DNA from: Saccharothrix luteola
GTDB lineage: Bacteria; Actinomycetota; Actinomycetes; Mycobacteriales; Pseudonocardiaceae
Direction: 5' to 3'
Assembly: GCF_020859565.1 (NCBI RefSeq)
Contig: NZ_JAJHUO010000001.1
Span: 229,014 to 293,013 of the forward strand
DNA: 64,000 nucleotides
A program made the position numbers and the translations under genes. Below, one piece after another: positions 17,582-25,184 of this stretch (positions are counted from its first letter, which is position 1; each line of letters starts with the position of its first letter). The notes under the pieces were generated by a model that was not told where the DNA came from, made no database searches, and worked only from the letters and a program-made list of their open reading frames with translations.

Positions 17582-18844
17582 TCATCGACGGGCCGCGGTG
17601 GGGCGCCGGGCGAAGTCCCGGGCGCTGGGGACGAGGGCGGCTGCGGCCGGGGCGAGGAAGCAGAGGGCCGCGCACACGCCGAGCACGGTGGTCACGCCGA
17701 ACGCGTCGATGGCAGGCGCGATGAGCGCGAGCCCGATCGGAGCGAGGCCGTACGACAGCAGGAAGTCCAAAGAGGACACACGGGCCAGCTTGTCCGGTTC
17801 GACCTCGCGCTGGGTGGCGGTGAACCACGGGACGTTGAACAACTCGATGCCCAGACCCGCGATCACGTACGCGGCCACGATGACCACCCAGTGCACCGGC
17901 AACAGCAGTGCGAGCGGCGCGAAGCCGTAACAAGCCAGTGCGGTGAGCGCGGCCCAGCCCTGGGCGCGCGGCCGCCAACGGGTGACCAGCAGCGCGCCGA
18001 GCAGCCCACCCACGGTGTAGGCGGTCACCGATGCGGCGAGCACCACCTCCGTGTCGTAGCGGTCGCGGCTGATGAGTGGCAGGGCGACGCTGGTTGCGGA
18101 GTAGCCGGTGGCGATCACCGCGGTGAGCGCGGCCAGCCCGGCCAGGAACCAGGGATGCCGCCGCGCCTCACGCACCCCCTCGGCGAACTCGGCCAGGAAC
18201 CGAACCCGGGCACCGCGGGCGTTCGGGCCGGTGGTCGCCGCCGGCCGCCCCTTCGGCGGAACCAGTGCGGCGCACAACCAGACGACGCCGGTACCCACGA
18301 GCAGCGCACGGGTGTCCAGCAGGGTCGCGAGGAGGGCGGTCAGGCCGGGCGCGGTCAGCGTGGTGATGCGCACGGCCAGCGCCAACGCCGCGTTGGCCGC
18401 CTGCCGCCGCTCGGCGTCGACGACGTCCGCGACCAGCGCCTGGAACGCCGGCCGGCAGGCGCCCTGCCCGACACCCACCACGACCGCCGCGACCGCCATC
18501 AGCGGCACCGACCAGCCGAGCCCCAGCGCGATCACCGGCGCGCCCGCCGCCGCCGCGAGTCCCGCCCACAGCACCACCCCACGACGGGAGTACCGGTCCG
18601 CCAGCACCCCGGCGACCGGCAGGGCAACCAGGAATCCGGCCGTTCGCGCGGCCAGCACGACGCCGAGCCCCGCCGCGCTCAACTCCCGCTCCAGCACGCC
18701 CAACCCGAGCACGAAGGGAAGCGCCCAGGTAGCCAGGCCCGATGCCGTCATCCCCGTCCACAGCCGCACGAAGTCCGGCTCACGCAGGATCGACGGCGAC
18801 CGACGGGTCTCCCCTGCCTCCATCGACATCGACGACGTAGCCAC
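17582..18844 (-). CDS. MFS transporter, EntS-like (MFS_3), first paralogue
   Basis: A 420-residue, roughly 12-helix major facilitator. The loop 2-3 motif is present as GVLADRYSRRGVVLWAG, and the segment GIELFNVPWFTATQREV is characteristic of the MFS_3 group that includes siderophore exporters such as EntS. GTG 18844 was chosen because AGGGGG lies 8-12 nt upstream. It is clearly paralogous to the MFS protein at 20137-21387 (GIEAFNIPWFSAIQREV). Both flank the ATP-grasp gene. Export of a locally made small molecule is the likely role. Confidence 0.85.
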   Translation of the reverse strand: MATSSMSMEAGETRRSPSILREPDFVRLWTGMTASGLATWALPFVLGLGVLERELSAAGLGVVLAARTAGFLVALPVAGVLADRYSRRGVVLWAGLAAAAGAPVIALGLGWSVPLMAVAAVVVGVGQGACRPAFQALVADVVDAERRQAANAALALAVRITTLTAPGLTALLATLLDTRALLVGTGVVWLCAALVPPKGRPAATTGPNARGARVRFLAEFAEGVREARRHPWFLAGLAALTAVIATGYSATSVALPLISRDRYDTEVVLAASVTAYTVGGLLGALLVTRWRPRAQGWAALTALACYGFAPLALLLPVHWVVIVAAYVIAGLGIELFNVPWFTATQREVEPDKLARVSSLDFLLSYGLAPIGLALIAPAIDAFGVTTVLGVCAALCFLAPAAAALVPSARDFARRPTAARR

Positions 18845-18896
18845 CCGGCAACCCCCTGTATCGATTCTGACGGGCGCATCCACTTTTCGCCACGTC

Positions 18897-18919
18897 ATGG
18901 CAACTGCAAACGGTGTGCA
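18897..18919. promoter_or_regulatory. Shared 23-bp regulatory motif, copy 2
   Basis: This is a second copy of ATGGCAACTGCAA-N6-TGCA, 53 bp upstream of the MFS start. Here the element forms a near-perfect palindrome, CTGCANACNGTNTGCAG (18904-18920). Confidence 0.55.
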
Positions 18920-19126
18920 GCTACGGTACTTGCAATGGTTACGGTTACCAATAGCAGGTCGATCATCGGGGTCGACACCCGGGCGACCCTTCACCGACGA
19001 CCGCGCTCACCGAACCTCCACCGATCCCCCACCGGCCGCGACCTGCGGAGTGCCGAAGCGCACGCCGGGCCTGCGACGGACAAGTGCCCCATTCGACGGT
19101 GGCGACACTCACACGGATATGTTAGT
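18920..19126. other. Remainder of the divergent intergenic region (18845-19196)
   Basis: The 352-bp space between the first MFS gene and the ATP-grasp gene holds two regulatory sites, listed separately. Nothing resembling a gene was seen in the rest. Confidence 0.5.
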
Positions 19127-19139
19127 AATGAAAATCGTT
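19127..19139 (-). promoter_or_regulatory. Zur-type box 1
   Basis: AACGATTTTCATT on the minus strand (AATGAAAATCGTT on the plus strand), 57 bp upstream of the ATP-grasp start. It matches AAYGATTDTCRTT, shared with 24978-24990, 28244-28256 and 29470-29482, and resembles actinobacterial Zur boxes. Confidence 0.7.
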
Positions 19140-19196
19140 TGCACTCTTGCCTCTGCCGACCGGCCACCCGACCCCACTACCCGGCGAGGAGTTCCC

Positions 19197-20129
19197 ATGA
19201 CCGAGACCCCGTTGATCGTCTTGCTCGGCAACGACGATGACGACAGCGACCACCGCATCGTGTTCTCCGAGATCGAACGCTTGGGCGGGCGCCCCTTACG
19301 GGTGCACCCCGACGAGCTGGTGATCGAGGTGACCCCGGCGTCCACCCGGTTCTTCGTCGGCGGTGAGGAGTTGGCGATCGACCTCATGATGGGCTGGGTG
19401 TACGAGGATTACCTGATCCTGGGCATGAACCAGCTGGAAACCGCCCGGCTCGCCGGGGTACCCGTGGTGAACTCGGCGATGACGCTGATGCGCGGCCAGT
19501 CGAAGTACCTGAACTCGGCGCTGCTCAACGGCGCCAAGGTGCCTCACCTGCCGGTGCTGTGGGGTCGTGACGAGAACACGCTGGCCTCGTGGACCAACGA
19601 GCGCGGCTACCCGCTGGTGACCAAGCCGCTGATGCTCTCCTGCGGCCGGGGCCTGCAACTGCTGGAGGACGAGGCGGCAGTGCGTGCCCACGTGCGCGAG
19701 CTGGACCCCGGGCCGGACACCTACTACGTCCAGCCCTACGTTCCGGCGCGGCACCAGGACATCCGCGTGCTGTGCGTGAACTACAAGGCGGTGGCCGCGA
19801 TCGAGCGGACCGCGCCGGACGACTCCTGGATCAGCACCGCCGACGGCTTCACCCGACGTCGGCTCGAACTCACCCCGGACATCGTGGAGATCGGCGAGCG
19901 CGCCGCCGAGACGATGGACGCGCTCTGGGCCGGCGTGGACGTCGCGCGCAACGAGGAGACCGGAGAACTCGTCGTCTACGAGGTCAACACCTGTCCCACC
20001 TGCGCCGAGGCCTTGCACGCCCTGGGCGGGGACCCGGTCCCGCTGACCCAGCTCGCCTCCTTCCTGGTCGCGGCGGGCCGCGACTTCGAGGACGCGCGCC
20101 GCAACTGGCGTCCGTCGGCCACCTACTGA
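19197..20129 (+). CDS. ATP-grasp ligase (RimK-like)
   Basis: A 310-residue ATP-grasp enzyme, which forms an amide bond by way of an acyl-phosphate. Visible blocks are the ATP-binding lysine region (YPLVTKPLMLSCGRGLQLL, about 140-160), the hinge segment YYVQPYVPARHQDIRVLCVN, and the metal-binding ELVVYEVNTCPTC near 265 (Glu and Asn ligands). GGCGAGGAG precedes the ATG at 19197. A Zur-type box sits upstream, and the stop is 7 bp before the second MFS gene, so the two form an operon. It could ligate an amino acid into the proposed metallophore; no precursor peptide gene for a RiPP was found next to it. Confidence 0.82.
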   Translation: MTETPLIVLLGNDDDDSDHRIVFSEIERLGGRPLRVHPDELVIEVTPASTRFFVGGEELAIDLMMGWVYEDYLILGMNQLETARLAGVPVVNSAMTLMRGQSKYLNSALLNGAKVPHLPVLWGRDENTLASWTNERGYPLVTKPLMLSCGRGLQLLEDEAAVRAHVRELDPGPDTYYVQPYVPARHQDIRVLCVNYKAVAAIERTAPDDSWISTADGFTRRRLELTPDIVEIGERAAETMDALWAGVDVARNEETGELVVYEVNTCPTCAEALHALGGDPVPLTQLASFLVAAGRDFEDARRNWRPSATY

Positions 20130-20136
20130 GCCGGCG

Positions 20137-21387
20137 ATGCTGGGAATCCTGCGCAACTCCCGTTTCCGGCTCGCCTGGCTGAGCTCCACCGCCTCCGGTG
20201 CGGCGACCTCCGTCATGCCGGTCGCGCTCACCCTCTACCTGCTCGACACCCGGGGCGGCATCACCGTGCTGGGGTTGGTCCTCGGCTGTCGCACCGCGGG
20301 CTTCGTGCTCGGCGCGGTCCTCAGCGGGGTGTTCACCGACGGCTACGCCCGTCGCACGGTCCTGACGCTGGCCAGCGCCGTCCGCGGCGTGGCGATCCTG
20401 GCCGTGGTGCCCGCGTTCACCGTGTCGGTGTTGGCGATCTGCGTCGCGATCCTGATGGCCGGGGTGGGTGAGGGCCTGTTCCGCGGCGCTTACCAGGCGC
20501 TGATCGGCGAGGTCGTGCCCGATGACGACCTGCAACGGGCCAACGCGCTGTCCACGCTGAGCAGCAGGCTGCTGCTGATCGCCGGCCCGACGGCGGCGAC
20601 CCTGCTGTACGTGGCGATCGGCGGCGCGGCGACGCTGGTGGCCACGGGGGTGCTGTGGATGGGCTCGGCCGGGCTGGCGCTGCGCCTGCCGCGCAGCGAA
20701 CCGCCGCCGTCCGACGACGCCCGCCGCCGCCCGTTCGCCGACTTCGCCGAGGTGCTGCGCGAGGCCGGTCGGCACCGCTGGTTCGTGGCCGGTCTGGGCG
20801 CGCTGGTGATCTGGTTGGCGCTGGGGTGGGCCGTGCAGCAGCTCACCCTGCCCCTGGTGAGCCGCACCGAGTTGGGCGGTGACACGTTCATCGGGATCGC
20901 GCTGGGAACCTACTCGGCCGGGGCGGTCGCCGCCGCCGTCGTGATGGGCCGCTGGACGCCGCGTCGGCCGGGCTTGGTCGCCTTCGTCGGGTTGAGCCTC
21001 TACGGCCTGGTTCCGCTCGCGCTCACCGTGCCGGGCGTGTCGCCGTACCTCGGGGCGGCGCTGGTGCTGGTCGCGTACTTCCTGGGCGGCGCGGGCATCG
21101 AGGCGTTCAACATCCCTTGGTTCAGCGCCATCCAGCGTGAGGTGCCGCCGGAGCGGATGGGGCGGCTGTTCTCCCTCGACTTCATGGTCTCGCACGGCGT
21201 GGCGCCGCTCGGGTTGATCGTGCTGCCGTACGCGTTGACCTCCGTCGGGCAGACCCCGGTGCTGGTCGTGTGCGGGGTGTTGACCGTGGTTTCGGCGCTC
21301 GGCGCGCTTGCCGTGCCGGGCACGCGGAAGTTCGCCGACCCCCGGTCGGCGCGTCGTCCCACCCGGGAGGCGGAGGTCGACGGGTGA
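20137..21387 (+). CDS. MFS transporter, EntS-like, second paralogue
   Basis: A 416-residue major facilitator with about 12 helices, paralogous to the protein encoded at 17582-18844. Signatures are GVFTDGYARRTVLTL in the 2-3 loop and GIEAFNIPWFSAIQREVPPERMGRLFSLDFM. It follows the ATP-grasp gene by 7 bp and shares its Zur-type promoter, pointing to export of the ligase product. Directly after its stop lies the long G/C homopolymer (21400-21465). Confidence 0.86.
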   Translation: MLGILRNSRFRLAWLSSTASGAATSVMPVALTLYLLDTRGGITVLGLVLGCRTAGFVLGAVLSGVFTDGYARRTVLTLASAVRGVAILAVVPAFTVSVLAICVAILMAGVGEGLFRGAYQALIGEVVPDDDLQRANALSTLSSRLLLIAGPTAATLLYVAIGGAATLVATGVLWMGSAGLALRLPRSEPPPSDDARRRPFADFAEVLREAGRHRWFVAGLGALVIWLALGWAVQQLTLPLVSRTELGGDTFIGIALGTYSAGAVAAAVVMGRWTPRRPGLVAFVGLSLYGLVPLALTVPGVSPYLGAALVLVAYFLGGAGIEAFNIPWFSAIQREVPPERMGRLFSLDFMVSHGVAPLGLIVLPYALTSVGQTPVLVVCGVLTVVSALGALAVPGTRKFADPRSARRPTREAEVDG

Positions 21388-21399
21388 TCCCGCGGGCGT

Positions 21400-21465
21400 G
21401 GGGGGGGGGGGGGGGGGGGCGGGGGGGGGGGGCGCCGCCCCCCCCCCCCCCCCCCCCCCCCCCCC
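21400..21465. repeat. Long G then C homopolymer tract
   Basis: Twenty G (21400-21419), one C and twelve G (21421-21432) are followed by CGCCG and twenty-eight C (21438-21465). The arms can pair to a giant hairpin. It lies between convergent stop codons, where a terminator is expected. A small real hairpin CCGCAC/GTGCGG follows at 21464-21480. Such a tract is rare in genomes and may be an assembly artefact. Confidence 0.85.
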
Positions 21466-21470
21466 GCACC

Positions 21471-21977
21471 TCAAGTGCGGTCGGGCGGGTTGCGACTCGA
21501 ACGGCCGAGCCCTTCCGGTTGTGCCACCTGATCACCCCCGCACTGGAGGCACAGAACGGTCAGGTCGATCGACAACCGGATGTCCGAGAAGCCGTGGACA
21601 CCTGCGGTTCGAACGGCCCACCGCACCACGGCCGAGGCGTTCACCCGGACGGTGCGACCACACTTCACACAGGTGAGGTGGTGGTCGTCCTCGTCGTCGT
21701 ACCTCAGGTGGTACAGGTGGGTCCCGCTCCGGTTCTGCGTCGTGCAGGTGACTCCTGCTCGGGTCAGCGCGTCCAAGTGCCGGTAGACGGTGGCCAGACC
21801 GATCCGCTCGCCCGCCATCCGCGCGCGTTCGTGGATCTCCTGCGCCGTCACGGGCCCCGACGAGGCGTGCAGCACGCGCAACACCGCTCGACGTTGCGAC
21901 GTCCTCCGCACTCCACCGACGCTGTCATCGGCCTCCCCGCCCACTCCCGCTCCCCACACTCGATCGACCGCGTGCAC
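21471..21977 (-). CDS. zur: Fur-family zinc regulator (Zur type)
   Basis: Up to 168 residues. The Fur winged helix spans about 24-90 (TSQRRAVLRVLHASSGPVT, then LATVYRHLDALTRAG). The C-terminal domain has the structural zinc site Cys103/Cys106 (LTCVKCG) and Cys143/Cys146 (LCLQCGG), plus His90, His99, His100 and His128 as sensor-site candidates. The sequence HHLTCVKCGRTVRV followed by WAV-GVHGF is closest to actinobacterial Zur. GTG at 21944 is an alternative start; the first residues look non-conserved. It is last in a minus-strand operon after the PLP enzyme (38-bp gap), whose promoter has a Zur-type box, so autoregulation is likely. Zur rather than Fur is inferred from sequence feel and from the neighbourhood. 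Confidence 0.82.
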   Translation of the reverse strand: MHAVDRVWGAGVGGEADDSVGGVRRTSQRRAVLRVLHASSGPVTAQEIHERARMAGERIGLATVYRHLDALTRAGVTCTTQNRSGTHLYHLRYDDEDDHHLTCVKCGRTVRVNASAVVRWAVRTAGVHGFSDIRLSIDLTVLCLQCGGDQVAQPEGLGRSSRNPPDRT

Positions 21978-22015
21978 GTGCGAGCCGCTGCGCCGGCCGG
22001 CCTGCCCGCCCCCGG

Positions 22016-23134
22016 TCAGGTCGAGGACGAGAAGCGGGGAAGGTAGGCGGAGGAACGGACCTCCTCGGCCAACACGCCGCTCCGGGGCTGCGGCGCGGAG
22101 CTGCCGCGGGACGGCGACAGGGCGGCGGCGACCGCGGCAGGAGGCGCGGGAGCCCGGTTCCAGTCCATCCGCGACCAGGGAAGCGCCATGTCGTCGAGGG
22201 CGTCGATCTCGCGCGGACGCAGTTCGTCCGCGGCAGGCGCCTGGCGGTGTCTCGCGAAGGCGCTGTCGACGTAGCGGTGGCCGGTGTCGGGTGCGATGAA
22301 CACGATGTGCCCGTCAGAGGTCGATCGGTCTTCCCAACGCGCCGCTAGGTACGCCGCGCCCGTCGACAAGCCGGCGAAGACGGCGTGCTCCCGGAGCAGT
22401 GCCACGCTGCCCGCCAGAGCCGCGTCGAAGCCCACCCAGTGCACGACGTCGTAGAGGTCGTGCACCACGTTGGCGAACGGGATCGAGCTGCCGATGCCCG
22501 CGATGATGATCTCCGGGTCGCGCACGTGCTCGCTGCCGAACGTGATGCTGTCGAAGGGCTGGACACCGATGAGGCGGGTGTCGGGCCGGCTCTCGCGCAG
22601 GTAGCGCGCGAGCGCGCCGGTCGAGGACCCGGTGCCGACCGCCCCCACGAGCGTGATCGGCTCGCCGCCCAGCTCGCGGCGCAGCATCTCGGCGATCGGC
22701 TGGTAGCCGAGGTAGTGGATGTCGTCGTGGTACTGCTGCATCCAGTAGTGCCCCGGGTTGTCCCGCAGGATCTCGCGCACCCGCGAAACCCTGCGGTTCT
22801 GGTCCAGTTTGAGGTTGACCGTCGGGGGCATCGGTTCCACCGTCGCACCCAGGATCTCCAGTTGGATGCGCAAGGTCTTGTCCACCGTGGTGGAGGCCAC
22901 GATGTGGCACTTCAGGCCGTACCGGTGGCACGCCAGCGCCAGGGCGTGCGCGTAGATGCCGCTGGAGCTGTCGACGAGGGTGTCGCCGGGGCCGATCGTG
23001 CCGTCGTCCAACAGGTGGCGTACCGCCGCCAGCGCCGAGGCGACCTTCATGGTCTCGAAGCGCAGGCAAGCGGTGCGGTCGTCCAGGCGCACGAGTGCCG
23101 GGCGGCCGAGTGCGTCGCTGATGTGGTGGTCCAC
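22016..23134 (-). CDS. SbnA/CysK-like PLP-dependent synthase
   Basis: A 372-residue fold-type II PLP enzyme of the cysteine synthase group. The PLP lysine is probably Lys30 (RFETMKVASAL). The SSSGIYAHALALA segment corresponds to the substrate-binding loop, and GAVGTGSSTGALARYLRE is the phosphate-binding glycine loop. SbnA-type relatives join O-phosphoserine to an amino acid to make diaminopropionate or aminopolycarboxylate building blocks of metallophores. The C-terminal 60 residues (APAPPAAVAAALSPSRG onward) are an unusual, probably disordered tail. It starts 16 bp after the DUF364 stop, in a four-gene operon (methyltransferase, DUF364, this enzyme, Zur). The exact substrates are unknown. 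Confidence 0.83.
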   Translation of the reverse strand: MDHHISDALGRPALVRLDDRTACLRFETMKVASALAAVRHLLDDGTIGPGDTLVDSSSGIYAHALALACHRYGLKCHIVASTTVDKTLRIQLEILGATVEPMPPTVNLKLDQNRRVSRVREILRDNPGHYWMQQYHDDIHYLGYQPIAEMLRRELGGEPITLVGAVGTGSSTGALARYLRESRPDTRLIGVQPFDSITFGSEHVRDPEIIIAGIGSSIPFANVVHDLYDVVHWVGFDAALAGSVALLREHAVFAGLSTGAAYLAARWEDRSTSDGHIVFIAPDTGHRYVDSAFARHRQAPAADELRPREIDALDDMALPWSRMDWNRAPAPPAAVAAALSPSRGSSAPQPRSGVLAEEVRSSAYLPRFSSST

Positions 23135-23150
23135 TTCGTCCTCGGTCCGG

Positions 23151-23957
23151 TCAGGAGTGGGCGCGGTAGCGGTACAGGACCGTTTCCTCGGCGCTGAACT
23201 GGGAGAAGGGGAACGGCTCCGCGGACAGCGCGGTCACGCCAGCGCCGAGGAAGTGCCGCGCCACCGCACTGGCGCTCTGGGCGTACACCACGAGGGGGAC
23301 GTCCCGTTCCCGACAGGTCGTCAGGATCTCGTCGAAGGTGCCGTTGCCGATGGTCATGCCGGTGGCGACCACCGCGTCGGCGACGTCGAGCACCTCGCGC
23401 ATGTCGGTGGCGACCGGGTCACCCCACTGCGTGGTCCGCAGCACCAGGTCGCACGGCAGGCATTCGGCGCCACGGTCGCGGATCGCGGCGACCAAAGGGT
23501 TGACCACCCCGATCAACGCGACCTTGGACCCGGGCCGGGGATCGAGCAGACCGGCCACGGCGGCGTCGCGCGCCTTGGCCCGTGCTTCAGGGGTGCCGGC
23601 GGGCAGGACCACCTGCTCGGCGCCGCCGGTCCTGTGTGGACTCACGTGGGCGAGGTAGGCGTCCAGTGCGGCGACGCGCACCGCGGTCGGCGCGTCGGCG
23701 AGCAGGTCCGCCAGCGTGGCCCCGGACGCTTCGGCGCAGATCGCCGGGTCCACCTCACCCTCGGCGAAGGCGCATCCGCCGATGGCGGTGCCGACCCGCA
23801 CCAACACGTACTGGTTGCGATAGGTGGTGTCACCGCCCGCCAAGCGGGTTCCGTGGTGCGCCCAGAAGACACTGGTGGCCACGGTGGTGGTCGGGTCCGG
23901 GCCGTAGCCGCCCTCGCTCACCGCCGCGAGCAGTTCGTCGACCGTGGTCGGTCCCAT
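23151..23957 (-). CDS. DUF4213/DUF364 putative heavy-metal chelation protein
   Basis: A 268-residue protein. The N-terminal part (about 1-95) fits DUF4213 with a conserved GCAFAEGEVDPAI segment. The C-terminal part (about 110-265) is the Rossmann-like DUF364, with KVALIGVVNPLVAAIRDRG and the DAVVATGMTIGNGTFDEIL block. DUF364 proteins are annotated as heavy-metal-chelating, but no reaction is established. Its ATG overlaps the methyltransferase stop by 1 bp (TGATG), and the PLP synthase follows. The tight coupling to metallophore-like genes makes a metal or metallophore-processing role plausible. Confidence 0.78.
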   Translation of the reverse strand: MGPTTVDELLAAVSEGGYGPDPTTTVATSVFWAHHGTRLAGGDTTYRNQYVLVRVGTAIGGCAFAEGEVDPAICAEASGATLADLLADAPTAVRVAALDAYLAHVSPHRTGGAEQVVLPAGTPEARAKARDAAVAGLLDPRPGSKVALIGVVNPLVAAIRDRGAECLPCDLVLRTTQWGDPVATDMREVLDVADAVVATGMTIGNGTFDEILTTCRERDVPLVVYAQSASAVARHFLGAGVTALSAEPFPFSQFSAEETVLYRYRAHS

Positions 23958-24673
23958 CACGCCGCCTTCCGGGTCAGGCCGAACAGGAAGGTGATCACGC
24001 CGTCGTCCCAGTCGTGCCGGTAGCGAACGCGCGCGACCAGGCCGCGCTCCACGGCGTGACCGACCACCGTGCGCAGGTCCGCCGTGTTGGACACGATGAT
24101 GAGCACCTCGCCGTCCTCCGCGAGCAGGTCGCGGTCGACCAGCTCGTCGAAGAAGCGGGTGACCAGCGACGCGCCGACGCACACGTTGCGGATCACGTCG
24201 GGGTCGTCGCTCACGGTCTGGCTGACCGCGGGCGGGTTGAACGTGACGACGTCGAACCGGGTGCCGTCCGGCACGGCGTCGAACAAGTCCGACACCAGGG
24301 GGTGGAAGTCGGTCCCCGGACGCGGTCCGACGTGCTCGGTGTAGTGCTGCGCGGTCACGGCGACGCTCTCGGGGTGGATGTCGAGCGCGTAGATCTCCCG
24401 CGCCCCTCTCAGTCCCGCCGCGACGGCTTCGACACCGGCGCCGGCGCCCATCGCGGCGTAGACCCGGCCCTTGGTCTCGATCTCGCCGTCCAGCAGCCAC
24501 TTGTGCAGCATGCGACTGGTCTCACCGGGGTGGAACACCCCGGGCGGCAAGCGGAATTCCAGGCCGTTCCAGCTGTAGTCGCGCTCGGTGTGCAAGTCGC
24601 GCTTGGGTTTGTTGATGGCGATGATGTGCTCGGCGGGAAGGATCGGTGGCAGTTCCTCGACGACGACGTCCAT
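23957..24673 (-). CDS. SAM-dependent methyltransferase
   Basis: A 238-residue class I methyltransferase. The SAM-binding loop is AAMGAGAGVEAVAAG (about 73-87), followed by the acidic residue of strand 2 (YALDIHPESV). The catalytic NPPA motif is at 146-149 (VVTFNPPAVSQ), typical of N- or C-methylases acting on planar or amino groups. A very good Shine-Dalgarno, AGGAGG, precedes the ATG. It is the first recognised gene of a minus-strand operon that also holds DUF364, the SbnA-like enzyme and zur. A Zur-type box lies 305 bp upstream with a small open frame in between. Confidence 0.8.
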   Translation of the reverse strand: MDVVVEELPPILPAEHIIAINKPKRDLHTERDYSWNGLEFRLPPGVFHPGETSRMLHKWLLDGEIETKGRVYAAMGAGAGVEAVAAGLRGAREIYALDIHPESVAVTAQHYTEHVGPRPGTDFHPLVSDLFDAVPDGTRFDVVTFNPPAVSQTVSDDPDVIRNVCVGASLVTRFFDELVDRDLLAEDGEVLIIVSNTADLRTVVGHAVERGLVARVRYRHDWDDGVITFLFGLTRKAA

Positions 24674-24791
24674 CCTCGTTCCTCCTGTCGTGGCGGCGCA
24701 CGGCCGTTCGCGACGTGCCGGTGCGGCGCGTCACGGTGTATGGGTGCGTAGTGGGCCGGTCCGGCCGACGCGATCCGCTCGCCAGAGCGCG

Positions 24792-24941
24792 TCAGTGCGG
24801 AGCCGTCGCGCCGAGCTGCCCGTCATGGACGACGGTTGGTCGCAGAAACGCCTGGCGAACGTGAGCGGTCGTTGCAGCACAACGGTTTCCGCACGGGATC
24901 CCGCGGACGAGCGACGTGGTCGTCAGACCAGGACGTGACAT
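24792..24941 (-). CDS. Candidate 49-residue peptide behind a Zur-type box
   Basis: A short frame (MSRPGLTTTSLVRGIPCGNR at its start) begins 36 bp downstream of the Zur-type box at 24978-24990. GGAGG lies 5-6 nt before its ATG. It ends 118 bp before the methyltransferase. The peptide has two cysteines and several arginines and matches no family I know. It could be a leader peptide, a small real product, or chance. It fills part of an otherwise gene-free 511-bp stretch (24674-25184). Confidence 0.35.
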   Translation of the reverse strand: MSRPGLTTTSLVRGIPCGNRCAATTAHVRQAFLRPTVVHDGQLGATAPH

Positions 24942-24977
24942 CTGCCCTCCACGGCTAGACCGGCCACCCTTACCTTG

Positions 24978-24990
24978 AACGATAATCATT
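24978..24990 (-). promoter_or_regulatory. Zur-type box 2
   Basis: AATGATTATCGTT on the minus strand, upstream of the small frame and the methyltransferase-DUF364-PLP synthase-zur operon. It fits AAYGATTDTCRTT. Confidence 0.75.
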
Positions 24991-25184
24991 ACCAATGCAA
25001 GGCTCAGGGAGCGGAAAACCCCTGAGGTGGGCATGCGGCACAACAAGAACCCGCCACGGCATCGGTGTTCCGAAGCCTGTCCTTCTCCCGGCCCTGGACC
25101 AGTGCCAACGGCTTCTGGTATCGCGTTGCGCGCGGAGGTCGCCCGTCGGCCGGACCTCGCCGGGACGAGCCGTTCCGCGCCCGC

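Noticed and set aside
19197-20129. Graspetide (RiPP) cluster based on the ATP-grasp and MFS genes
   Set aside because: No precursor-like short gene with acidic core repeats was found next to the ligase, and the Zur-type boxes and metal genes explain the context better.
21400-21465. Functional G-quadruplex or giant attenuator
   Set aside because: Cannot be separated from an assembly artefact without reads; kept only as an observation.
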